DNA of 42,362 nucleotides, from contig PXSZ01000079.1 of NCBI GenBank assembly GCA_003023105.1, positions 1 to 42,362 of the forward strand, given 5' to 3'. Under the pieces are notes generated by a model. It was not told where the DNA came from and ran no database searches. It saw only the letters and a program-made list of their open reading frames with translations. Position 1 is the first letter of the stretch. Every line of letters starts with the position of its first letter. This DNA is from Bacteroidetes bacterium QH_10_64_37 (GTDB lineage Bacteria; Bacteroidota; Rhodothermia; Rhodothermales; Salinibacteraceae). The translations under genes were made by a program, and so were the position numbers. This document shows, piece after piece, positions 1 through 7,673 of this stretch.

Positions 1-74
1 GGGCGCGGATGGGAGCGACAGAGCAGATCGGGACGTGAGGGTCATGGGACGAAGTTGTTGTTGAATAAAGAGCG

Positions 75-88
75 GTCTCGACGGAGAC
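75..88 (-). terminator. weak terminator-like hairpin after the dioxygenase-like gene
   Basis: Just past the stop of the minus-strand gene ending at 101 there is a 5-bp stem, GTCTC (75-79) pairing with GAGAC (84-88), with a 4-nt loop. Read on the minus strand it is followed by a T-rich stretch (CTTTATTCA). The stem is short, so this is only a possible intrinsic terminator. Confidence 0.3.
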
Positions 89-100
89 GGGATGGGGCCG

Positions 101-1099
101 CTACAGCCCCCCGGTCACCCCACTCGGCTCGCTAACCTTTTGACCCCGAAGCGTGCGGTCCTCTCCGAGGTCCAGCGTCAGGGTGCCCTTCGCCCCCTCG
201 TCGGGATGGAATTGAATCTCGTCTCCGCCCAATCCTCCGGTATCGAACCGCGACTCTGACAGGGGGCGAAGCTCCATTCTCCTCGAGAGAGACGCCGTGT
301 TGACGTAGAGCCGATTCCCATCCCGGCTGATCTGGAGCGTCTGGGTCTCAAGCGTCCGGATCTTCCCGCGGGCCTCCAGCTGGTAGGTGCCGACGTACCG
401 GTCGAGCAGTTCGGGCGAGACGAGATCGCGTTTGAGTGCGGCCAGGGTGAGATCGAAGGAATAGACGGGGCCTCTCGTGTTTTCGTCGGCAGACGGCCTG
501 ACAGTTATTTGTTCTCGCTCTTCCGCCGGGAGCTGCTGCAGCACGCTGTCGGTCTCGTTCAGCGGCTGCTCTGCAAAATACATTTCCGTGATCAACTCGT
601 AATGCTCGGGGTGAGTGACCCTGAAGTGAATGTGGGGAGAGCGAAACTCGGCGCTCTCTTCATCGACTGGATAGGGCGCCGGCTTGACGGTTTTGAATCC
701 GTATCGGCCCTGCGCGTCTGTTACGGCCCTGGCCCATCCCTGAAAGTTGGAATCGAGCGGGACTGATAGGTGATGACGCTCGTGCTGGTAACGGCCGTGG
801 GCGTCAGCCTGCCAGAGCTCAACGGTCGCATTCTCGATCGGCCGGCACGCTTCATCGAGCACCTGGCCGCGCACGTGGATGATCTCTTCCCGGGCCTCCC
901 CGGGCCAATTATCGACGCGGGTGAGGTTGGTGTCCTCTTCGGGGCGGTCCTGGGTCGGATAGAAGAGCCCCGACGCGACCTCCGGGGTCATTCCACAGTT
1001 GGTCCGGCTCGCGCCCGGAAGGAAGGCCAGGCCGGCGACGAGCACGCCGATCGCGCCCAGTTGCAAGACGTTACGGTCGTTGACGTTGGTAGATGACAT
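101..1099 (-). CDS. intradiol ring-cleavage dioxygenase-like exported protein
   Basis: A 332-residue protein of the intradiol (catechol/protocatechuate 3,4-) dioxygenase fold. A hydrophobic segment at about residues 14-30 suggests export or membrane anchoring; Cys35 lacks a good lipobox. The catalytic domain (about 65-220) shows the family pattern ELWQADAHGRYQH, PAPYPV and SPHIHFRV, giving Tyr104, Tyr143, His156 and His158 as the expected non-haem Fe(III) ligands, so the iron site appears intact. A separate C-terminal domain (about 235-325) begins YVGTYQLEARGKI and resembles the small beta-rich domain often appended to secreted hydrolases. The substrate is unknown: no aromatic catabolic genes lie nearby, and extracytoplasmic members of this family are poorly characterised. 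The ATG at 1099 is the only start that keeps the hydrophobic N-terminus. Family assignment is firm, activity is inferred. Confidence 0.85.
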   Translation of the reverse strand: MSSTNVNDRNVLQLGAIGVLVAGLAFLPGASRTNCGMTPEVASGLFYPTQDRPEEDTNLTRVDNWPGEAREEIIHVRGQVLDEACRPIENATVELWQADAHGRYQHERHHLSVPLDSNFQGWARAVTDAQGRYGFKTVKPAPYPVDEESAEFRSPHIHFRVTHPEHYELITEMYFAEQPLNETDSVLQQLPAEEREQITVRPSADENTRGPVYSFDLTLAALKRDLVSPELLDRYVGTYQLEARGKIRTLETQTLQISRDGNRLYVNTASLSRRMELRPLSESRFDTGGLGGDEIQFHPDEGAKGTLTLDLGEDRTLRGQKVSEPSGVTGGL

Positions 1100-1195
1100 G
1101 ACTCTGTGTGCGGGAAGGGAAAAAGCAACCGTGGCAAGGGCCGAACAGGGTCGCTACAATTCCGTCGCCGGGTGCGCAGGAAGAGGCTCTCCCTG

Positions 1196-1648
1196 TCAGT
1201 CGCCAAACAGAGTGCGGTCGAAGTAAGGCCGGATCTCGGTGATCTTCCCGTCCCGAACGCGGAGGCACAGGGCAATCGGCATTTTGGGCCCGTCCGACCA
1301 AAAGTAGTCGGTGAGCTCGCAGCCCCACTCGCCGTCGATGATGGTGTGATGGACGCGGATGCTGTCAACGGTCTGCCGCTCGAGGGGGACCACCTCGCCG
1401 ATGCCTTCCCGGGTCGTCTCCGCTGAGCCGTCCGGCTCCGCGAAGATTACGCCCGTGGCAAGCGGAATGCGGCCGGCGTCCTGGGCGATGAGGCCCTCCA
1501 TGTACCGGTCCAGCGCCTCCTGGACGGCTGCGCGCCCTGGCGCTTCCCCGCCTTCCGGTTGTGCCTGCCCGGGAACGGGAGTGAGAAGGAGAACGGCGAG
1601 TGCGATGCAGAACGCGGGAAGGGGAGGGGGGTGATCGCGTCGGATCAT
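1196..1648 (-). CDS. SnoaL/NTF2-like exported protein
   Basis: A 150-residue protein with a Sec signal peptide (hydrophobic stretch about 11-25, followed by the likely cleavage motif GQAQ near residue 29). The mature part has the layout of the SnoaL-like NTF2 fold: an N-terminal helix (VQEALDRYMEGLIAQDAGRI), a strand-rich middle with TIIDGEWGCELTDYFW, and a closing LRVRDGKITEIRPYFD, which is characteristic of that superfamily. Members bind small hydrophobic ligands or act as isomerases or cyclases, and the sequence alone does not say which. It lies 96 bp upstream of the dioxygenase-like gene on the same strand, so the two exported proteins may be co-transcribed. Confidence 0.75.
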   Translation of the reverse strand: MIRRDHPPPLPAFCIALAVLLLTPVPGQAQPEGGEAPGRAAVQEALDRYMEGLIAQDAGRIPLATGVIFAEPDGSAETTREGIGEVVPLERQTVDSIRVHHTIIDGEWGCELTDYFWSDGPKMPIALCLRVRDGKITEIRPYFDRTLFGD

Positions 1649-1814
1649 GGAAATTGTCTACGCTATGCCACTTAGAATGACGTTTGTCCCTCTTGTACCC
1701 CCCGATATTGCCGAACGGGGCGGCCTGCGGGCCCGCCTTAAGTAGAGGCACTACTCCGGCATCTCGGCGGTGATCGGAGCGCCGTGCCGCCCGGAAAGTG
1801 CATGCTCGTCTGGG

Positions 1815-2384
1815 TCAGTTCCCCTCGCCTTCGTCCTCTTCGGGCGGTCCGACCGTCCCGTGGATCTCGCCTTCTGTCTTAGCGGCCTCCATCGGGGCCC
1901 AGTAAATTTGATCTTGGTGGTCAGAATTATACTCCTGGTATAGCTGCTCTGCCTCCTGGAACTCCTCGTAGCCCTCGTCTCCCTCTTCTGGCTCGGGGGG
2001 TTCTTTCATGTACTCCTCGCAGGGCTGACCGCAGTCTTCCACCGAAAGTGAATCGACGTCTGCAAACTCCTCGACCTCCCGGTAAAGGGCAATCTGCGAG
2101 GCGTCGCTCCCCCACCGGTGGGCGAGGACTCGAAATGTCACTACGTTGGGGTTCAGTCGCTGAAGCGGGACGACGTACTCCTGCATGTATGGGATTACTG
2201 TGTCCCGGACATGTAAGGGGACCTCAAAGGTCGTAAGCGCGACGTAGCGCTCTCCGGGATCTTCCTCCTCCTGCGCCTGGGCCGGAGTGGTAAGCCCGGC
2301 CATCGAGAAAAGGAGAATCGCTCCCAGGGCTGAAATCAGAAAACGAGTAGGGGCGGAAGTGCAGGTGCTTGTTCGCAGGGTCAT
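1815..2384 (-). CDS. secreted acidic protein of unknown function
   Basis: I do not recognise this 189-residue protein. It has a signal peptide (hydrophobic FLISALGAILLFSMAGL, likely cleavage after PAQAQ near residue 38). The mature protein is very acidic: an N-terminal part (about 45-115) has a mixed alpha/beta appearance with RYVALTTFEVPLHVRD and VVTFRVLAHRWG. A Glu/Pro/Tyr-rich part (about 120-165) with two nearby cysteines in DCGQPCEEYM follows, then an acidic tail. The first part resembles a small ferredoxin-like stress or monooxygenase-type fold, but this is only an impression. It is on the same strand as its neighbours, with 166 bp before the SnoaL-like gene. Confidence 0.7.
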   Translation of the reverse strand: MTLRTSTCTSAPTRFLISALGAILLFSMAGLTTPAQAQEEEDPGERYVALTTFEVPLHVRDTVIPYMQEYVVPLQRLNPNVVTFRVLAHRWGSDASQIALYREVEEFADVDSLSVEDCGQPCEEYMKEPPEPEEGDEGYEEFQEAEQLYQEYNSDHQDQIYWAPMEAAKTEGEIHGTVGPPEEDEGEGN

Positions 2385-2464
2385 AGCGGTAGAAAAACGA
2401 TAGGTGAGAAGACGTTGAGACCGACGTAAGGCACTCCATGAGGCGATGGAAGAAGAACGGGCGT

Positions 2465-2758
2465 TCAGGCCTCATTCAGCCGCCGGGTGATGACCTGCTG
2501 CCACCGCCGGGCGTCGTCGATCTGGAGTCGGAGCACCCGCCCGTCGGCCGTCCACAGCAGCAGGCAGTTCGCGCTGGGAACGTCCGCCTGCAGGATGCGG
2601 CGTAACAGAATGCACCGGCGGTAGCGTCCGGTCAGTCGCCAGCCGGTTAGCTCCAATCGATCGTCGTACAGATGGGCCCGTGCACAGAACAGCGTTGGGC
2701 GGGCGAAGGAAAAGGAGCCGGACAGCAGCGTTTTGTCCGGCGGGTCTGCGTCGCTCAT
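2465..2758 (-). CDS. small PH-like domain protein, hypothetical
   Basis: A 97-residue protein starting at MSDADPPDKTLL. The frame stays open upstream to 2941, but that extension is Arg/Pro/Ser-rich, lacks the acidic bias of the neighbours and runs through an operator-like region, so the internal ATG at 2758 is preferred. The body is strand-rich (ARAHLYDDRLELTGWRLTGRYRRCILLRRILQADV) and ends in a helix (ARRWQQVITRRLNEA), the pattern of a bacterial PH-like domain. No catalytic residues are evident. It lies downstream of the HTCS gene on the same strand, separated by 231 bp containing a symmetric repeat array, which suggests its own regulated promoter. Confidence 0.6.
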   Translation of the reverse strand: MSDADPPDKTLLSGSFSFARPTLFCARAHLYDDRLELTGWRLTGRYRRCILLRRILQADVPSANCLLLWTADGRVLRLQIDDARRWQQVITRRLNEA

Positions 2759-2785
2759 CCGACCGCCGAAGCTGACCGAGAGAGC

Positions 2786-2819
2786 GTTGCGAGAAGGAGA
2801 TGACAATGTACCTCGCAAC
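2786..2819. repeat. inverted repeat GTTGCGA/TCGCAAC
   Basis: Perfect 7-bp inverted repeat with arms at 2786-2792 and 2813-2819 and a 20-nt spacer, lying 28-61 bp upstream of the preferred start of the minus-strand gene at 2758. Its arms contain the same TGCGA/TCGCA core as the larger array at 2843-2898, so it may be another site for the same protein. Confidence 0.45.
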
Positions 2820-2842
2820 CTAGCGGCCGGCACCGACGGATG

Positions 2843-2898
2843 TGCGACAAAAGCTGGTGGAAATGCGACATGTCGCAGATCCGCCGAGGATTGTCGCG
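2843..2898. promoter_or_regulatory. symmetric operator-like array of TGCGACA half-sites
   Basis: Four 7-bp half-sites lie in exact two-fold symmetry around 2870/2871: TGCGACA at 2843-2849 and 2864-2870, TGTCGCA at 2871-2877, and TGTCGCG at 2892-2898 (one mismatch). Half-sites of the same orientation are exactly 21 bp apart, about two helical turns. The centre is a perfect 14-bp palindrome. The array is 85-140 bp upstream of the start at 2758 and downstream of the HTCS gene. This looks like a binding site for a cooperative dimeric regulator; the AraC-type HTCS next door is one candidate, but that link is inference. Confidence 0.55.
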
Positions 2899-2989
2899 AA
2901 TCCGCGACCGTCCGGGGACACGGAAACGAGGCCGGTCCCACCGTTTGGCCAAAGCGACGTGCTCGCTCCCGGAGGAGGGACGGGTTCGG

Positions 2990-5900
2990 TTATTCCGCGT
3001 CGTACTCCGAGGGAGCGCAGCCGAAGTGCTTGCGGAACGCCTTGGCGAAGTGCGACGGCGAGTCGTAGCCGACGGCGTAGGCGGTCTCGGACACGGTGTG
3101 CCTCTCCTCTTCTAGCAGCTGTGCCGCGCGCTCCAATCGGAGGCGACGAATTAGTGCGGCGGGCGTCTCGTCGGTGGCCTCTTTAACCCGGCGCGTGAGC
3201 TGACGCTGGCTGAGGGCCATCTCGGACGCCAGGTCACCGGCGCCAAACTGCGCGTCGCCCAGGTGCGCCTCGACCACGGTGAGGACCTCTTCCAGGAACG
3301 GCCTCTCGTCTTCGGAGGTCGTCGCCCCGGTCGGCTGCACCTGCACGATCTCGCTAAATTTGTCTCGAAGTTGCCGACGCGCAGAGAGCAGCCGGTCGAT
3401 GCGGGCCCGGAGCTCGTCGATGTCAAACGGCTTGGTAATGTAATCATCCGCGCCCTGCTCCAGTCCTTCGATGGTATCGGCCGAGGTGGCCTTGGCCGTA
3501 AGCAGCACGACGGGGATGGTCTGCAGGGCCTCGTCGGCCTTTATGGCCTCACAGAGCGCCGTCCCAGTCATCTCCGGCATCATTACGTCGCTCACGATGA
3601 GATCTGGTTCATGCTCGCGAGCCGCCCGCAGTCCGGCCTCGCCGTTGTCCGCTTCGATGACGGTGTAGTCGGCAGACAGGTGGCGGCGCAGGTAGGCACG
3701 CATGTCGGCGTTGTCCTCGACGATGAGGAGGATGGGAGAGGCCGAGGAGCCGCCGGTTTCCTCGGCAACTGGCGCGTGCGTCTTCGATCCGGGCTGTCCG
3801 TCCCCGAAGGGGCCCTCCGTCTCCCTGTCCGTCGAAGCAAATTCCGGCACTGCGGGACGGGGCTCCTCGTCTCGTGCGGCCTCGTCGCCCCCCTGCGCCC
3901 CGCTCTCGTACTCTCGCTCCTGAATGGGCAGTCGCACGGTGAAGGCGGTCCCGAAGCCAGGCTCACTCTCGGCGCGGAGGGTGCCCTCGTGCAACTCCAC
4001 CAGCTCGTTCGCCAGGGCCAGGCCCAAGCCCAGCCCGTCGCGCTCGGTCCGTTCGGTACCTCGCGCCTGCTCGAAGCGGTCGAAGATGCGGCGCAGCTCC
4101 TCCTCGATGAGCCCCGGCCCGGTGTCTTTGACCACGATCTCGCCGGCGCGGGCGTCGCCGCTCGTGCGCGCCGATACGGTCACCCACACCGTCCCGCCCT
4201 CGGGGGTGTACGTGAGCGCGTTGGAGAGGAGGTTGCTCAGCACCTGCTCGAGTTTGTTGGTGTCATACCAGGCGGGCAGACGATCCGGCCCGGGGCGGAA
4301 GTGGAGCGTCACCTCTTCGCGCTCGGCCATCGGCGTAAAGGCCTGCACGAGCTCACGGGTGAACGCGACCAGGTCGCCGGACTGGCGCTGGAGCTCCAGG
4401 CGACCCGCTTCCAGCCGGGTCAGGTCCAGCAGTTGCCCGATGAGGCGCCGGAGCCGCTCGGCGTTCCGCTGCATGAGGCGGAGCTGTTCGCGCAGCCGCT
4501 CCGGCACCGTTCCGAACGCCCCGTCGAGCGCATCGCTCAGCGGTTCGAGGATGAGCGTCAGCGGCGTCCGAAACTCGTGGGAGAGGTTGGCGAAAAAGCG
4601 GTTCTTCGCTTCGTCGAGCTCGGCCAGGCGCTCGGCCTGCGCCTCGGTCTTCTCTTTCTCCCGGCGGAGCTGCTCCGTGCGGTGCTCGACCTTCTCCTCG
4701 AGCGTTCGCTGCCGGCGGCGCAGGGCGCGGACCCGCCAGCGGTAGGCCCCGACACCCCCCAGCCCGAGCAGGAGAAGGCACAGAAGCTTGAACCAGGCCG
4801 TCTCATAAAAATGGTGTGGGATCGTGAACGTGTAGGTCGTGGCCTCGCCGACGGAGCCCCCCGCCCGGCGGGCTCGCACCTCGAACTGATAGGTGCCGGG
4901 CGAGAGGTCGACGTATCGGGTGAACCCCTCCTGAGTGGCGGTCCACGTCGTGTCGCGGGGGCGGAGGCGATACTCGTAGACGACGCGCTTCGGATTCGTA
5001 AAGGCCGTCGCCGCAAACCCAATGCCGACGGTCCGGTCCGCCGCGTCGAAGCGGGGCGCGGCCTGCGGGGAAACCTCCTCGAAATCGCGTTCTATGTGGG
5101 TCAGAAGAACGTCGGGCGGAGAGGGCGCGTGAAACAGAGACGGAACGGGCATGGCGGTCAGCCCGCGGGGATGGGACGCGTAGAGCGTGTCTCCGTAGAC
5201 GGTTGCACTCTGCGTGGTCGTTGCCAGCAGGCCGTCGGCGGCGGTGAGGTGCCGGCGCAGAGTGCCGTCCCGTTGGTCGACCACGTAGAGCCCGTCCCGA
5301 GCGCCGGCAAGGACGAGACTGTCGCCCGAGAGGACCACGCCCTTCATGGACCGACCCGGCAGGACCGGGTTCACGCGGGCCGTGTCGCCGGCAGTCTCGA
5401 CGCGGACGAGACCGCGATGCCGGAACGCCAGCCAGGCGGTCCCGCGGGCGTCGAAGGCCATGTAGCGTGCGGCGTCGTCGGCGTAGTCCGGCAGGACCGC
5501 CAGCGTGTCGAAGCGCATGGACCTGTTCCCGGCAGACGGGGTGCCGCGCAGGAGACGGCTTTTCGCGCGCAGAATGACGTCGCCGTTCGGGGCAAGGGTG
5601 TGCGTGTGGTCGCCGTTGTCTTTGGCCTTCCAGGCATAGAGCAGAGTGGGCGCGTCCGGCGTGTCCGGCGCGTGGCGGTAGAGGCCCCGGTTGTGCCAGA
5701 AGTAGCCCCTGCCCTCGGCACTGACGATGCCCCGGACCGCTCCGTTTGGCGGCGCCAATTTCGACCATCCTCTGCTGGGCTCTCGGCGAAACCATCCGCG
5801 ATGATTGAGGGCGTACATGTGACCATCCCGGCTTCTGACGGCCCCAGGTATTGATCCAGAGCGCGCCTCGGGCGGTTTGCGTAAAGTGGTTGGCGTAGAC

Positions 5901-6896
5901 GAGCGAGGTGCCACCGATGCGAGAAATGTGGCGGACGGTCGGCGCGAACAGGTGCAGTAGTCCTCCGCGGGTCCCAATCCAGAGGCCCCCCTCATGATCG
6001 CGCAGCACGCATCGGGCCTCTACATTCTGCAGGCCAAATTTCTCGTCGAGTGGGTTAAGCATGCGCACCCCGCTGCTGTCGCTCCACGCCAGGCGGGCTA
6101 CGCCGTTGCGAGACGGGACGTACGCGACGCCCCGGCTGAAGGAAAAGTTTTGACCACGATCGAGAAGGGGGGTCAGTCGCGCGGAGTCCGGATGAAACCG
6201 GTAGACGGTTTTTCGTCCGTAGAGGAGCGCCGTCCCGTCCGGCCCAAATCGCAGGTGGCGCCACCATCCCTGCGGGCCACTGCCGTGAGGAACCTCCGCG
6301 AAATCCACAGATCCATCCGGCTGGAGTCGACCGGGACCCAACTGGAAGTCCAATACCCAGAGATGCCCCCTCGGCCCAAAATCCGCGTCCGCCAGATCCC
6401 TGCCGACATCGGGCCGCGGCTGCTGGCCCGGAAGCCGAAAGGACATCTTCAACGGATGGCGGAGCGGACGGTCGGCCCCGGGGGCAAGAGTCCGGTACGA
6501 GCGCTTCGCGACGATGTGAAGCGTATCGCGCCGCACGAGTAGGCGCTCGACGCTCCGAACTTTTGGGAGCACCCGCGTCACGCGTCGGGCTCGGACCTTC
6601 AGCACCCAGCCATTGCTCGTGCCCGCCCAGACCGACCGGCCATCCGCAACAATATGATCGATTTTTGCGGCTCCGATCGAATCGGGAACCTCCACCGGGC
6701 GGAATTGCTGCCCGTTATAGACGCTCAGCCCCCCGGGGGTGCCCACATACAGCCGTCCGTCGTCGGCCTGCGCTAGAGCATTCACGTCCTCATTGGGCAG
6801 CCCGTCCGCAACGGCGTAGCGCCGATATGGGATCTCGTCGGCGAGCGCGGCGGAACTGATCAGCAACAGCGCAAGCCCCCAGAGCAGGCGGCGCAT
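2990..6896 (-). pseudogene. hybrid two-component sensor/regulator (HTCS), frameshifted
   Basis: Read across one frameshift, this encodes a roughly 1300-residue one-protein two-component system. In order it has: a signal peptide (MRRLLWGLALLLISSAALA); beta-propeller repeats (GLPNEDVNAL, GGLWIGTRGGLL, GALWINTW); a Y_Y_Y domain ending near 4810; a transmembrane helix (about 4730-4795); and a coiled linker. A HisKA box SHEFRTPL follows (His codon 4577-4579), then a HATPase domain (NLLSNALTYTPEGG, DTGPGL, GLGLGLAL). A receiver domain (IVEDNADMRAY; Asp codon 3587-3589 in SDVMMPE; Lys in TKPF) and an AraC-type HTH end the protein (SETAYAVGYDSPSHFAKAFRKHFG). The frame breaks in a C-run at 5842-5845: the first frame reads LWINTWG and the other continues AVRSRDGHMYALNHRG. 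All domains are otherwise intact, so this is a recent mutation or a sequencing error. The periplasmic ligand is unknown. Confidence 0.85.
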
Positions 6897-7274
6897 GGCG
6901 TCGAAGAAGGCAGATTCGCAGGATGGGCGAGAAGAGGACCTGCCTAGACCCTGTCCCGCGCGGGTTCTTCTCTATTATGTAACTGTAATTTTGCAATTTG
7001 TAAACACCTATCGCGACACTGACGGAGATCGTCGAGCCGCTGTTGGCGACCGCTTCGGGAAGAAGAGCGTCGGTCTTCCTGATTGCCATCGCACGGATCC
7101 TTGCTTGGGGACGGCAGTGCACTCCTGTTGCGCGCGAGTATCCCCTGAACAAGTAGCGGCGCTGAACGAGAAGTACCCAACGACTCGATGGAGGGCAGCA
7201 CCCGCCGCAAACGCTTCGAGGTGGGAACGACTGCCAACCCCGCTCCGTCAAGATCTGATGTGAAGACGGAAAAG
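6897..7274. other. intergenic region between divergent frames, AT-rich island
   Basis: A stretch of 378 bp without a convincing gene. It holds a 10-bp self-complementary CCCGCGCGGG (6956-6965) and an AT-rich island at about 6971-7004 that stands out from the GC-rich surroundings and probably contains promoter elements. The rest has no repeat or hairpin that I could support. Confidence 0.5.
6974..7004 (-). promoter_or_regulatory. possible promoter of the HTCS gene
   Basis: On the minus strand this AT-rich island reads TTTACA (7004-6999), a 19-bp spacer, then CATAAT (6979-6974), about 80 bp upstream of the HTCS start at 6896. Both hexamers are one base off sigma-70 consensus, but the spacer is longer than ideal. 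The match is suggestive only. Confidence 0.25.
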
Positions 7275-7643
7275 ATGAATCCCCAATCAACGATGCAGAA
7301 CGGATCGGCCATAGGGCCCCACGACCAGTCGCCGGGACCTCCCGGACGCCTCAAGCGGCTCGGCGGCATCATCTGCGGTTCGGCCTACGTCTACTCGCAG
7401 GCCCTCCGGGCGTCCCGCGCCGAGATCATCCGGGCGGTCGATGGGGACGACGCAGTCGACACGCTCGTGATGGTCAACGGGCATCGGGGGACGGACCACG
7501 CCGGCGACTCGACGAATCGAATTCGGTCCAACGAGCATCCGGACTGCAACGGCGTCGACACGGTCTACATCGCCGTCACGCCGGGACAGTTCCAATCGCT
7601 CGCGGCGCGGGTGGGTGCCACGGTGGAGATTCGGCGGGCGTAA
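7275..7643 (+). CDS. hypothetical protein, weakly supported
   Basis: A 122-residue frame beginning MNPQSTMQNGSA. I do not recognise it. The N-terminal 35 residues are low in secondary-structure signal; the second half reads like real protein (EIIRAVDGDDAVDTLVMVNGH, then VDTVYIAVTPGQFQSLAARVGATVEIRRA) with an acidic, halophile-like composition. The opposite strand is also open over much of this stretch (7287-7595), which is common in GC-rich DNA and weakens the call. Another in-frame ATG lies at 7188, but it adds an Arg/Ser-rich segment of low quality. It stands alone between the HTCS and glnS, convergent with glnS. Confidence 0.4.
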   Translation: MNPQSTMQNGSAIGPHDQSPGPPGRLKRLGGIICGSAYVYSQALRASRAEIIRAVDGDDAVDTLVMVNGHRGTDHAGDSTNRIRSNEHPDCNGVDTVYIAVTPGQFQSLAARVGATVEIRRA

Positions 7644-7673
7644 CGACGCGATCCCAATTCGAGCCTCTGTGTC

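Noticed and set aside
3263..5854. An 863-codon open frame on the plus strand opposite the HTCS gene
   Set aside because: It mirrors the codon structure of the real minus-strand gene in GC-rich DNA, has no recognisable domain, and the minus strand encodes complete signalling domains.
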